From NCBI GenBank assembly GCA_019748055.1, contig JAIEQC010000014.1, positions 1-64,000 on the forward strand: a stretch of 64,000 bases of DNA. The letters are read 5' to 3'. The translations under genes were made by a program, and so were the position numbers. The DNA comes from Caulobacteraceae bacterium. Its GTDB lineage: Bacteria; Pseudomonadota; Alphaproteobacteria; Caulobacterales; Caulobacteraceae. Below, in pieces: positions 22,073-31,740 of the stretch (position 1 is its first letter; each line of letters starts with the position of its first letter). Below the pieces are notes generated by a model. It was not told the DNA's origin, searched no databases, and saw only the letters and a program-made list of their open reading frames with translations.

Positions 22073-23862
22073 CAGAAGGCCTGGCCGATGCTGACGTAGA
22101 TCTGGAAGCTGGCGTCGCCGTCGCGACGGTCCAGCGGGAAGGCGACGTCCGCCCGGATCGGTCCGAACGGCAGATCGTAGCGGACCCCGATGCCGGCCCC
22201 GAAGCGCACGTCCTCGAAGTCCGGATACTCCTGGAAGCCTACGGATCCGGCGTCGATGAAGGCGGCGATGCCCAAGGCCCCACGCAGCCGATGCCGCACC
22301 TCCACCGACGTCTCGAACAGGGAGATGCCGCCGCGCGGCGTGTTGTCAGGCAGGCGCGGCCCGACGCCCTGATAGCTGTATCCGCGCACCGAGCCGCCGC
22401 CGCCGGAATAGAACAGGCGGTCCGACGGCACCGTCAGCTCGTCCCCGCCGAGGATGCTGCCGATGCGCACCCGCCCGGCGAGGACCGTCCGGGCCTCGTC
22501 GGCCAGGGGCAGATAGGCGCTGAGCTGCGCCTCGGCGCGCACGAACACCACTGTGTCCTCGCCCGCCACGGCGGTCGGCTGGGCCGAGACGAACAGCCGC
22601 CACCCGCGCGTCGGGTCCAAGGGGTCATTCGAGGCGTCGGTGTAGGCGCTGCCCCGTCCCGTCAGGACCAGCAGATCGCGGTCGAAGTCCAGCGGCAGTC
22701 GCGTCACCGGATCGAACCGGTTCTCCTGATACTGACCCGCGTCCAGGCCGATGCCATAGGTGAAGTAGGAGGTCCGCCCGATCCGCTGGCGCAGGTCCGC
22801 AGAGGCCGTCAGGGCAGTGCGGACATAGGCGTCGGTGTCCTCGTTCACGACGGCGCCCGAAAGGGTCAGCGTCCGCCCCGGCCTGCGCCAGTGCGGCAGG
22901 CTCAGGTCGGCTCCGATGCGACTGTCGATGTTTGCGATCCGCGCCTGATAACGCAGGGTGTCGGCGCGTCCGAACCGGTTGTAATGCGTCCACACCGCGT
23001 CGACGCCGGCGCCCTCTCCGGTCGACACCGTCGCGCCCAGTTCCAGGATCCTGCGCGGCCGGTCGGTCAGGGTGACGATCACCGGCCGGTCGCCGCCGGT
23101 CGTCACCTGCTCCGCCGGAGCCAGGGCCACGCCGACGCCGTCATAGACGCCGGTCTCCAGCAGTCGGCGTTCCAGCTCGGCCACCTGTTCCGGGTCGTAG
23201 ACGTCGCCCTCGTCCCACGGACGCAGATAGTCGACCCAGGCCTGCCGCGTCCGCCCGCGCGTCTCCAGCACGACGCCGTTCAGGGTGACCAGAGGGCCGG
23301 CGTCGATGCGATACTCCGGCTCCACGGTCTGGGTCGCGTGATCGACGACGACGCGGCGCGGGACGGCGCGGGCGTCGGCGTGGCCTCGGCGGCTCAGCGC
23401 GGCCACCAGCCGGCCCTCGGCGGCGATCACGTCGATGGCGCGGCCGGGCTCTCCCCGATTCAGTCTCAGCTCGCCGCGCGCTGCGGCGTCGATCTCGGGC
23501 GACGGCACCTCGTCGGTCCAGGTCACGGTGGGCGCCGCCAGTGTGAATCGGGGTCCCGGTACCACCACGACCACGGCGACGGGATTTTCGTCCCCCTCGA
23601 CCTCGTCCTCGACGATCGCTTGATAGTAGCCTTCGGACCGCAGCAGTGCGGTCGCGTCCTCCGCCGCCGAACGGGCGCGCCGCCGGGCCTCGAACCGGTT
23701 GCCGGGCGCGCCGTCGCTGTCGCCCACGGCCTGGACCAGCTGGGCGCGCAGCTCGTCGGGCATGTCCCCCCGGATCAGCGCCGTCGGATCGGCTTGGGCC
23801 GCGACGGCGCAGACGGCCCAAGCCGCCAGACCCAGGCCGAGCCTCTGCAGGACAGATTTCAA
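22072..23862 (-). CDS. tamA: TamA/BamA-family outer membrane protein
   Basis: POTRA-like N-terminus; GGGGSVRGYSYQGVGPR, GAGIGVRYDLPFGPIRADVAFPL; TTG start at 23862 gives a signal peptide. Confidence 0.85.
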   Translation of the reverse strand: MKSVLQRLGLGLAAWAVCAVAAQADPTALIRGDMPDELRAQLVQAVGDSDGAPGNRFEARRRARSAAEDATALLRSEGYYQAIVEDEVEGDENPVAVVVVVPGPRFTLAAPTVTWTDEVPSPEIDAAARGELRLNRGEPGRAIDVIAAEGRLVAALSRRGHADARAVPRRVVVDHATQTVEPEYRIDAGPLVTLNGVVLETRGRTRQAWVDYLRPWDEGDVYDPEQVAELERRLLETGVYDGVGVALAPAEQVTTGGDRPVIVTLTDRPRRILELGATVSTGEGAGVDAVWTHYNRFGRADTLRYQARIANIDSRIGADLSLPHWRRPGRTLTLSGAVVNEDTDAYVRTALTASADLRQRIGRTSYFTYGIGLDAGQYQENRFDPVTRLPLDFDRDLLVLTGRGSAYTDASNDPLDPTRGWRLFVSAQPTAVAGEDTVVFVRAEAQLSAYLPLADEARTVLAGRVRIGSILGGDELTVPSDRLFYSGGGGSVRGYSYQGVGPRLPDNTPRGGISLFETSVEVRHRLRGALGIAAFIDAGSVGFQEYPDFEDVRFGAGIGVRYDLPFGPIRADVAFPLDRRDGDASFQIYVSIGQAF

Positions 23863-23900
23863 ACGGTCGCCTCGGGCGACGGCGGCAGGGAGCCGTCGTC

Positions 23901-24152
23901 TCAGTAGAACAGGGTTTCGCTTTCCGGCTGGACCGTCTCCTCGGACGACCGCTTGTCGTCGGGCAGGGCGGTCGTGTCGGTCGGCGGCGTCGGGGCGGGC
24001 GTTTCGGTCGGCGCCGGGGCGGGTTCGACCGGGGGCGGCGCGGCTTCGATCGGCGGCGTCGGCTCCAGGCCTTCGTCGTTGCGTTCCGGCTCGCCGCAGG
24101 CGGCCAGGGCGAGCCCGGCTCCGACGGCGGCAAGGGTCAGAAATCGTGTCAT
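23901..24152 (-). CDS. Small proline-rich lipoprotein
   Basis: MTRFLTLAAVGAGLALAACGEP lipobox; Pro/Thr-rich tail. Confidence 0.65.
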   Translation of the reverse strand: MTRFLTLAAVGAGLALAACGEPERNDEGLEPTPPIEAAPPPVEPAPAPTETPAPTPPTDTTALPDDKRSSEETVQPESETLFY

Positions 24153-24293
24153 GGTCCGGGTCCCCCGCTGTGAGTCTTTCGGCCGAACGTGCGGCCAAGC
24201 ATGGTGTTCCATACCCGCGTTCAGGCGGGTCGTCACGGGCAACGCTTCCTTCGTTTTTTGCACGCCAGAATGCCGCACGAGGAGGGCTTGGTC

Positions 24294-26024
24294 ATGACGG
24301 CATCGGGTTTCGCCCAGGTCGCGCGCGTGCGCCGCAAGGAGCTGCCGACCCGCCTCGCCATGGCGGCTTTCATCGGCCTGACGGCCTGGGCCATAACCGG
24401 CACGCTTTGGCCGCTAGCCTGGTTCGGCGCGGTGCTGGTCAGCCAGGCGATCGACTGGGCCGTCTTTCGCCGTCTGACCCTCGACGGCGCGGGCGAGCCC
24501 CGGGGCGCCTATCGCCTTCTGTGCCTTGCGTCGGCGACGCAGACGACCGCGATCTATTCCTCCATCGCTGCCTTCCTGTGGTTTCAGGGCGGCACGCTGG
24601 GCCAGCTCTTCGCCATGGTCCAGGTCGCCGGCGCCCTGCTGCACGTCAGCCTGCACATGCACCATCAGCGATCGCTGCTGATCGCGGCGGTCGCGCCCCA
24701 CGGCCTGTATTTCCTGGGCCTGCCCATTCTGGGGGCGATGCTCGACCGCAACTGGGCCGAGCTGCTCGTCGCCGTCGCCTGTCTTCTCTACGTCGCGCAC
24801 CTCGTCGCGGCGGTGAAGCAGACGTCCTCCTCCACCAAGGCCCTGCGCGAAGCCGGTCTCCTGGCCGAGCAGGAGCGGGCTCGTGCCGAGGTGGCCAGCG
24901 CCGCCAAATCCGACTTCCTCGCCGTCATCAGCCACGAGATCCGCACGCCCATGAACGCGGTCCTGTCGGCGGCGAACCTGCTGCGCCGGACGCGTCTGGA
25001 CCGTGATCAGCGCGAGCACGTCGACATGCTGCTGGACGCCGGCGACGTGCTGATGGGCCTGCTCAACGACGTCTTGGACTTCTCCAAGATCGAGGCCGGC
25101 AAGATGGAACTGGAGCAGGCCGACATGTCGGTGCGCGACCGCCTGGCCGCCCTGTCGCGCCTTTGGGGGCCGAAAGCCATGGCCCAGGGTCTGCGCCTGA
25201 CGGTCGACGTCGACGACGCCGTGCCGGACGTGATCCGGACCGACCCCCTGCGGTTGCAGCAAATCCTGTTCAACCTCCTGTCCAACGCCGTGAAGTTCAC
25301 GCGGCGCGGCGAGATCAAGGTCTCGGTCGGATTTCAGGCCGCGGTCCTGACCGTCGCGGTCCAGGACACGGGCGTGGGCATTCCGGCCGACCGACTGGCC
25401 GGCGTGTTCAACAGCTTCGAGCAGGTCGAGGCCGGGACCACCCGCCGCTTCGGCGGCACGGGCCTCGGTCTGGCCATCTGCCGGCGGCTGGCCGAATTGA
25501 TGGGCGGCGATCTGACCGTCGAAAGCAGCGAGGGCGAGGGCTCGACCTTCACCCTGATCCTGCCGGTCGAGGCGGGACAGGCAATTCCCGCGCGCCCGGC
25601 CGCGGCGCCTTCCGACGCGACGCCGGTGCTGCAGGGCAAGACCATCCTGGCGGCCGACGACCACGAGGTGAACCGGCGCATCCTGTCGCTGCTGCTGGCG
25701 CCGCACGGGTGCCGCCTGACGATGGTCGAGAACGGGGCCGAGGCGGTGGACGCCGCCGCGGTCCAGCCGTTCGACCTGATCCTGATGGACATGCAGATGC
25801 CGGTCATGGACGGGCTGCAGGCCACGCGCGCCATCCGCGCGGGCGGCGCCAATGCCGACACGCCCGTGATCGCCCTGACCGCCAACGCGCTCGACGTCCA
25901 CCGTGCCGCCTGGGCCGAGGCGGGGGTCGCGCGCTTCCTGACTAAGCCCATCGATCCCGACCTGCTGGTCGGCGCGCTGGCCGAGGCGGCTCAGGAACGG
26001 GAGCGGCGCGCCTACGCGGCTTGA
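24294..26024 (+). CDS. Membrane hybrid sensor histidine kinase/response regulator
   Basis: N-terminal TM segments; SDFLAVISHEIRTPMNAV; GGTGLGLAI; REC domain ILMDMQMPVMDG. Confidence 0.92.
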   Translation: MTASGFAQVARVRRKELPTRLAMAAFIGLTAWAITGTLWPLAWFGAVLVSQAIDWAVFRRLTLDGAGEPRGAYRLLCLASATQTTAIYSSIAAFLWFQGGTLGQLFAMVQVAGALLHVSLHMHHQRSLLIAAVAPHGLYFLGLPILGAMLDRNWAELLVAVACLLYVAHLVAAVKQTSSSTKALREAGLLAEQERARAEVASAAKSDFLAVISHEIRTPMNAVLSAANLLRRTRLDRDQREHVDMLLDAGDVLMGLLNDVLDFSKIEAGKMELEQADMSVRDRLAALSRLWGPKAMAQGLRLTVDVDDAVPDVIRTDPLRLQQILFNLLSNAVKFTRRGEIKVSVGFQAAVLTVAVQDTGVGIPADRLAGVFNSFEQVEAGTTRRFGGTGLGLAICRRLAELMGGDLTVESSEGEGSTFTLILPVEAGQAIPARPAAAPSDATPVLQGKTILAADDHEVNRRILSLLLAPHGCRLTMVENGAEAVDAAAVQPFDLILMDMQMPVMDGLQATRAIRAGGANADTPVIALTANALDVHRAAWAEAGVARFLTKPIDPDLLVGALAEAAQERERRAYAA

Positions 26025-26194
26025 ACTGGCGCGGCGGGGAGAATATAATCCTATTCGGCTAGTGCGTCGGCCATGCTGGCGTGAGAGTCCACGTGAGAGT
26101 CTTTATTCGTTCCAACCCGAGCTGGGGCGCTTAAGCATCTGGTAGGTCTGAGAAATCGGTCCGTGATGGAAATGAGGGAATTTTTTGTACGCTC

Positions 26195-27286
26195 TCATTC
26201 CGTCGCCCGGTCGCTCCCCCAGTCGGCCAGGACCTCGTCCAGCGTCGCCACCCCGACCGGCATCGGTGACGTCCGCGCGCCGTCGAACACCGGAGCGGGG
26301 CGGGGGCGGCCCTCGGCGTCGAAGGCGTCGCGCGCCAGGTTGTGGGGGTGCCGCTTGGCTTCCGATCGCGTCAGCACGGGGGTCACGCAGGCCTCGGTTC
26401 CGGCGAAGCGGGCGACCCAGTCGTCTCGGTCGGCTTGGGCGAACAGGCTCTCGAAGCGGGCGTGAAGCGCGGGCCAACGATCCGGCGGGAACTGCGGGGC
26501 CTCGTCAGCGGGGACGCCCAGCCCGGCCAGTAGGGCGGCGTAGAAGCGCGGCTCCAGCGCCGCGACCGCCACGAACCGTCCGTCGCGGCAGGCGTAGCAG
26601 CGATAGAAGGGCGCCCCGCCGTCCAGCAGGTTGGCGCCCCGCGCCTCCCGCCACAGGCCGCGCTCGCCCAGACCGTCGAAGACGCTCATCAGCAGGCTGG
26701 CCCCGTCGGTCATGGCCGCGTCCACGACCCGGCCCCGGCCGGTGCGCCGCGCCTCCAGCAGCGCTGCCAGGACGCCCATCACCAGCCCCTGAGCGCCTGC
26801 GGCATAGTCGGCGACCAGGTTCAGCGGCGGCGGCGGCGGTCGGTCCGGCTGGCCCATGGCCCACAGGGCGCCGGTGAGACCCAGATAGTTCAGATCGTGG
26901 CCGACGTCGGCGGCCAAGGGTCCGGTCTGCCCCCAGCCCGTCACCCGGCCATAGACCAGCGCCGGCGCGCGCTCCGAGACCACGTCGGGCCCCAGCCCCA
27001 GCCGCTCCATGACGCCGGGCCGGAACCCCTCGATCAGGGCGTCTGCCCCGGCCAGCAGGGCCAGCACCCGCTCCCGGTCCTCCGCGGTCTTCAGGTCGAC
27101 CGCCACGGCCTGGCGTCCCCGGTGCAGGACCGCGCCGCCCACCTCCTCAAACGCCGCCGTGCCGGCCGAGCTCGCGCGGGTCAGGCGGATCACCTCGGCG
27201 CCCATGTCGGCCAGCATCATGCCGGCGAAGGTGACGGGCCCCAGGCCGTCGAACTCCACCACCCGGACGCCCGCCAGCGGTCCCAT
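26195..27286 (-). CDS. CaiB/BaiF CoA-transferase family (alpha-methylacyl-CoA racemase-like)
   Basis: GVRVVEFDGLGPVTFAGMMLADMGAEVIRL; ATG 27286. Confidence 0.88.
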   Translation of the reverse strand: MGPLAGVRVVEFDGLGPVTFAGMMLADMGAEVIRLTRASSAGTAAFEEVGGAVLHRGRQAVAVDLKTAEDRERVLALLAGADALIEGFRPGVMERLGLGPDVVSERAPALVYGRVTGWGQTGPLAADVGHDLNYLGLTGALWAMGQPDRPPPPPLNLVADYAAGAQGLVMGVLAALLEARRTGRGRVVDAAMTDGASLLMSVFDGLGERGLWREARGANLLDGGAPFYRCYACRDGRFVAVAALEPRFYAALLAGLGVPADEAPQFPPDRWPALHARFESLFAQADRDDWVARFAGTEACVTPVLTRSEAKRHPHNLARDAFDAEGRPRPAPVFDGARTSPMPVGVATLDEVLADWGSDRATE

Positions 27287-27288
27287 GG

Positions 27289-27675
27289 TCAGGACGCCAA
27301 CAGGAAGTGGGCGGTCAGGCTGGCGATCGGCTGGCTCTCGTCGTCCTGCCACGCCTCGGCCAGCACATAGGCGACGCGCCGCCCCGCCTTGCCGATGCGC
27401 GCCCGGGCGTGGACGTCCTGCGGCCGGCCGGATCTCAGATAGGCCACCGAGACGTTGATCGGCTTGGGCAGGCGTTCCTGCGGCCAGGTGGCGGCGACCT
27501 GGGCGATGGCCGTCATCTCCAGCAGGGCGGCGGTGGCCCCGCCATGCAGGGCGGGCAGCATCGGATTGCCGATCAGTCGGTCCGCGAAGGGTAGGGTCAC
27601 GATCATCCCGCCGTCCGTCTGCTCGGACGTAAGCCCCAGGAAGCGGGCGTAGGGCATCCGCTCCAGCACGCTCAC
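27289..27675 (-). CDS. PaaI-family thioesterase
   Basis: LPALHGGATAALLEMTAIAQVA; GTG start overlapping upstream stop. Confidence 0.8.
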   Translation of the reverse strand: MSVLERMPYARFLGLTSEQTDGGMIVTLPFADRLIGNPMLPALHGGATAALLEMTAIAQVAATWPQERLPKPINVSVAYLRSGRPQDVHARARIGKAGRRVAYVLAEAWQDDESQPIASLTAHFLLAS

Positions 27676-28136
27676 GACGCCGCCCTCGCATTGTGCCCCG
27701 CGCGGCGGCCGCCGTCGGAGTCGAGGATGTAGGCTGCCTGCGCCGCGGCCACGGGATCGGACGGATCGTCCTCGAACGCCCAGGCCCGGACGAAGCCGAT
27801 CGAGTGCGTCAGACGATAGCACTCCGCCTCGGCCAGCAGGTCGCGCCCGCGCTCGGCGGCGCGCATGTAGTCGACCCGCAGGTCCAGCGTGGCCAAGGGG
27901 CGAAAGCCGTCCAGCGCCGTCCACACGGCCAGCCCGCCGACGTGGTCCAAGAGCGTCGTCACCAAGCCGCCGGCCAAGACGCCGGTGTCGGGATCGCCGA
28001 CCAGATCCTCGCGCCACGGCACGCGGATCCGCACAGTCTTGCCGGACAGGCTCTCGAACTCGAACCCCAGGGCGTGGGTGTGCGCGGCGCCGGAGGCGAG
28101 CTGGGGCAGCAGGGCGGCGAAGGCCGGATCGGTCAT
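27672..28136 (-). CDS. PaaI-family thioesterase
   Basis: GVLAGGLVTTLLDHVGGLAVW, hotdog fold motifs. Confidence 0.8.
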   Translation of the reverse strand: MTDPAFAALLPQLASGAAHTHALGFEFESLSGKTVRIRVPWREDLVGDPDTGVLAGGLVTTLLDHVGGLAVWTALDGFRPLATLDLRVDYMRAAERGRDLLAEAECYRLTHSIGFVRAWAFEDDPSDPVAAAQAAYILDSDGGRRAGHNARAAS

Positions 28137-28181
28137 CTTTCCTCCCTATCGCGCGTCGCCGGTCGCCACCATATCCCGTCC

Positions 28182-29210
28182 ATGCGTCCCGAAGCCCTCC
28201 TGCATCCGACGCCCCAGGGCCTGTGGTGTCCGCCGGGGGACTTTCACATCGATCCGGTGGTTCCCGTCGATCGCGCCGTCATCACCCACGGTCACGCCGA
28301 CCACGCGCGGCCGGGACACGGGGTGGTCGTGGCGACGCCCCAGACGCTGGCCATCATGGCCGAACGCTATGGCCCCGACTTCTGCGGCCGCGCCGAGCCC
28401 GTCGCGTATGGGGAGATACAGTCCCGCGGCGGGGTGGACGTGACGCTGGTCCCGGCCGGGCACGTGCTGGGTTCGGCGCAGGCGGTGGTGACCCATCGCG
28501 GCCTGACCATCGCGGTGTCGGGCGACTACAAGCGGCGCCGCGATCCGACCTGCACGCCGTTCGAGCCCGTCCGCTGCCACGTCTTCGTGACCGAGGCCAC
28601 GTTCGGCCTGCCGGTCTTCACCCATCCGCCGGACCACGAGGAGGTCGGTCGGCTGATCGCCTCGACGCGCCAGTTCCCGCACCGGGCGCACCTGATCGGG
28701 GCCTATGCGCTGGGCAAGGCCCAGAGGGTGATCCGCCTGCTGCGCGAGGGCGGGTGGGAGCGGCCGATCTACGTCCACGGCGCCCTGGCGCGGCTGAACG
28801 CCCTGTATCAGCGCGAGGGCGTGGACCTGGGTCCGCTGGAGAGCGCCTCGGGCCTGCCCAAGGATGCCCTCGCCGGCGAGATCGCCATCGCGCCGCCATC
28901 GGCCATTCAGGATCGGTGGTCGCGACGCTTTGCAGAGCCGATCGCCGCCTTCGCGTCCGGCTGGATGGGCGTGCGGGCGCGGGCGCGCCAGCGGGGCGTT
29001 GAGCTGCCGCTGGTGATCTCCGACCATGCCGACTGGCCCGAACTGACGGCCACCCTGACCGAGATCCGGCCCGAAGAGGTCTGGATCACCCACGGGCGCG
29101 AGGAGGGGCTGCTGCGCTGGGCGGAGATCAACGGCATGGCGGCGCGCGCCCTGCGGCTGGTCGGCTATGACGAGGAGGACGACGATCCGGCCTCGCCGGC
29201 GGTCAGCTAA
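28182..29210 (+). CDS. Ligase-associated DNA exonuclease (MBL-fold)
   Basis: VITHGHADHARPGH, PAGHVLGSAQ, SGDYKRRRDPTCTPFEPV, SDHADWPEL. Confidence 0.85.
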   Translation: MRPEALLHPTPQGLWCPPGDFHIDPVVPVDRAVITHGHADHARPGHGVVVATPQTLAIMAERYGPDFCGRAEPVAYGEIQSRGGVDVTLVPAGHVLGSAQAVVTHRGLTIAVSGDYKRRRDPTCTPFEPVRCHVFVTEATFGLPVFTHPPDHEEVGRLIASTRQFPHRAHLIGAYALGKAQRVIRLLREGGWERPIYVHGALARLNALYQREGVDLGPLESASGLPKDALAGEIAIAPPSAIQDRWSRRFAEPIAAFASGWMGVRARARQRGVELPLVISDHADWPELTATLTEIRPEEVWITHGREEGLLRWAEINGMAARALRLVGYDEEDDDPASPAVS

Positions 29211-30835
29211 GCCGCGCTGCGGGCCTTGGCCTCGACGACGTCGGCGGCTTCCGACGCCTCGGTCTCCGACAGGGCGGCGTGCATGGCCAGCCGCAGGCGC
29301 TCGGGCTTGATCGGCTTCTCGACCACGGCGGCCATGCCCTCGGCGAGGTAGGCGCGCGCGTCGTCCGGATCGGCGTTGGCGGTCAGGGCCACGATCGGCA
29401 CTTGGGCTGCGGGGCCGTCCAGGGCGCGGATGGCGCGGGTGGCCTGGACGCCGTCCATGCGCGGCATCTTGATGTCCATCAGGACCATGTCGAAGCGCCG
29501 CTCGCGCATCGCCTCGACGGCCTGGACGCCGTCCTCGGCCGTCTCTGAGGTGCAGCCGAACATCTCGCACAGGGCCTGGGCCACGATGCGGTTGGTGGCG
29601 TTGTCGTCGACGATCAGCACGTGCGGGTTCTGGACCGCGTTCAGCTCGACCAGGTCCGACACCTCGGCCGAGGTTTCGACCTGCACATGGGCGCGGGGCA
29701 GGTCCAGGTCGAAGGCGAAGGTGGCGCCGCGTCCCGGGTTGTTCTCGGCCCAGATGCGGCCGTTCATGCGGTCCACGATCTGGCGGCAGATGGCCAAGCC
29801 CAGACCGGCGCCGTCGGGGCCCGCGCCGTGCACGAAGGGTTCGAAGATGGCGTCCACGCGGTCGGGATCCACGCCGGGACCGTCGTCGCGCACGCGCGCC
29901 TCGATGCGGATGCGGTCGCCCTCGGCCCACGCCTTCAGGCCAGCCTCGACCATGCCGTTGCGGGCGAACTTCAGCGCGTTGCCGATCAGGTTGTTGAACA
30001 CCTGCTTCAGCCGTACGCCGTCTACGTGGGCGGCCAGCTCGGTGTCGCCCTCATAGCCGATCATCAGGCTGACGTCGTCCTGTGACGCGCGGGGCGCCCA
30101 CAGGGTCTGGACGTCGTCCATCAGGGCCCGAAGCGGGGTCGGTTCCTGCGTCAGTTCCAGCTCCCCGGCCTCGGCGCGCGACAGGTCCAGCGCGTCCTGC
30201 AGGATGCGCAGCAGGGTCTCGGACGACTCCACGATGGTCGAGACGTGGGCCTGGGCCTGGGCGTTCAGCGGCTGGCGGCGCAGCAGCTCGGCCACGGCCA
30301 AGACGCCGTTCATGGGCGTGCGCAGCTCATGGCTCATGATGCCCAGGAACTGGCTCTTGGCGCGTGCGGACGCGAGGGCCTGGGTCTGGGTGTCGTTGAG
30401 GAGACGTGACTGCTCAGCCAATTCGTCGGTCGCGCGACGCTGCACCTCGGCCGAGGCCTGCAGCAGGGAGGCTGCCGTGCCGACCCCGAGATAGCGCCCG
30501 TCCTTCACGACGACGAAACCGCGCATCAGCTGGCCCTGTTCGGCCTTGAGCATGACGTCGCAGACGCTCTGGAAACTCAGGCTCGCGTCCACCACCGTCG
30601 GGTCGGGGTCCATGACGTGCGAGGCGTCTCGACCCAGATACAGCGCATGTCCCAGCGGCGCGGCCAACTTCATGAGGAAGTCGTTGCGCTCGATCAGCCC
30701 CAGCGGGCGCTCGGCGACCACGACGGGGATGCACAGCAGGTCAGGATCTTCCTGAAAACGCGCGAAAAGCTGCGCGCCCGTCGCTTCGGGCGGGACGGGA
30801 TCGACCCGCTGCGTCAGGAACTCGATGGTCGGCAT
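29207..30835 (-). CDS. Hybrid histidine kinase with N-terminal CBS-like pair and C-terminal REC
   Basis: LCIPVVVAERPLGLIERNDFL...VMDPDPTVVDA; SQFLGIMSHELRTPMNGV; MVLMDIKMPRMDG. Confidence 0.88.
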   Translation of the reverse strand: MPTIEFLTQRVDPVPPEATGAQLFARFQEDPDLLCIPVVVAERPLGLIERNDFLMKLAAPLGHALYLGRDASHVMDPDPTVVDASLSFQSVCDVMLKAEQGQLMRGFVVVKDGRYLGVGTAASLLQASAEVQRRATDELAEQSRLLNDTQTQALASARAKSQFLGIMSHELRTPMNGVLAVAELLRRQPLNAQAQAHVSTIVESSETLLRILQDALDLSRAEAGELELTQEPTPLRALMDDVQTLWAPRASQDDVSLMIGYEGDTELAAHVDGVRLKQVFNNLIGNALKFARNGMVEAGLKAWAEGDRIRIEARVRDDGPGVDPDRVDAIFEPFVHGAGPDGAGLGLAICRQIVDRMNGRIWAENNPGRGATFAFDLDLPRAHVQVETSAEVSDLVELNAVQNPHVLIVDDNATNRIVAQALCEMFGCTSETAEDGVQAVEAMRERRFDMVLMDIKMPRMDGVQATRAIRALDGPAAQVPIVALTANADPDDARAYLAEGMAAVVEKPIKPERLRLAMHAALSETEASEAADVVEAKARSAA

Positions 30836-31014
30836 ACTGGCCGAAACTCCGTGTTACCCTCGCAAGTTACACGCCACCCTTTGCGGAACGGTTAAGCGGA
30901 AAACGCGCCGTTTTTGCTTCCCTGCCGTCGTAGGTGTATGAGGCGCGCCTTCCGCACATCGCCGGAACCCACCATTCGCATGCGCGCGGCCCCCGGGCCG
31001 ACCGCAGGGTCGTC

Positions 31015-31740
31015 ATGTCCGCAGTCCAGCCCGCCCCGTTCGCCGCGTCGTCAGCTCTGGTCCTGTTCTCGGGCGGCCAGGACAGCGCGACCTGCCTGGC
31101 TTGGGCGTTGGACCGGTATGCACGCGTGGAGACGGTCGGTTTCGACTACGGCCAGCGGCACGCGGTGGAGATGCAGGCGCGCCTGACCGTGCGCGCGCGG
31201 ATGGCGGGTCTGAACCCGGAGTGGGCGGCGCGGCTGGGGCCGGATCACGTGGTCGATCTTACCGGCTATGGCCGCATCGCCGAGAGCGCCCTGACGACCG
31301 AGCGCGAGATCGAGATGGACGCGCGCGGCCTGCCGACCACCTTCGTGCCCGGCCGCAATCTGGTGTTCCTGACCTGCGCCGCGGCGCTGGCGGACCGGCG
31401 GGGGCTGGAGGTGCTGGTCGGCGGCATGTGCGAGACGGACTTCAGCGGCTATCCCGACTGCCGCCGCGACACGATCGACGCCATGGAACGGGCGCTGTCG
31501 CTGGGGCTGGACAAGCCGGTAGTCGTCGAGACGCCCCTGATGCGCCTGACCAAGGCCGACACCTGGGCGCTGGCGCACGAGCTTGGCGGAGAGGCCTTGG
31601 TGCGGCTGATCGTTCAGGACAGCCACACCTGCTATCGCGGCGAGCGCGGCGACCTGCACGCCTGGGGCCACGGCTGCGGCGACTGCCCGGCCTGCGAGCT
31701 GCGGGCCCGCGGCTGGGAAGAGTGGGAGGCGCGGCCATGA
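31015..31740 (+). CDS. queC: 7-cyano-7-deazaguanine synthase
   Basis: [27 protein letters not shown]...[18 protein letters not shown]. Confidence 0.93.
   Translation: MSAVQPAPFAASSALVLFSGGQDSATCLAWALDRYARVETVGFDYGQRHAVEMQARLTVRARMAGLNPEWAARLGPDHVVDLTGYGRIAESALTTEREIEMDARGLPTTFVPGRNLVFLTCAAALADRRGLEVLVGGMCETDFSGYPDCRRDTIDAMERALSLGLDKPVVVETPLMRLTKADTWALAHELGGEALVRLIVQDSHTCYRGERGDLHAWGHGCGDCPACELRARGWEEWEARP

Noticed and set aside
22072-24198. Long version of the tamA ORF (708 aa)
   Set aside because: Extends through the separate lipoprotein gene at 23901-24152; TTG 23862 gives a proper signal peptide.
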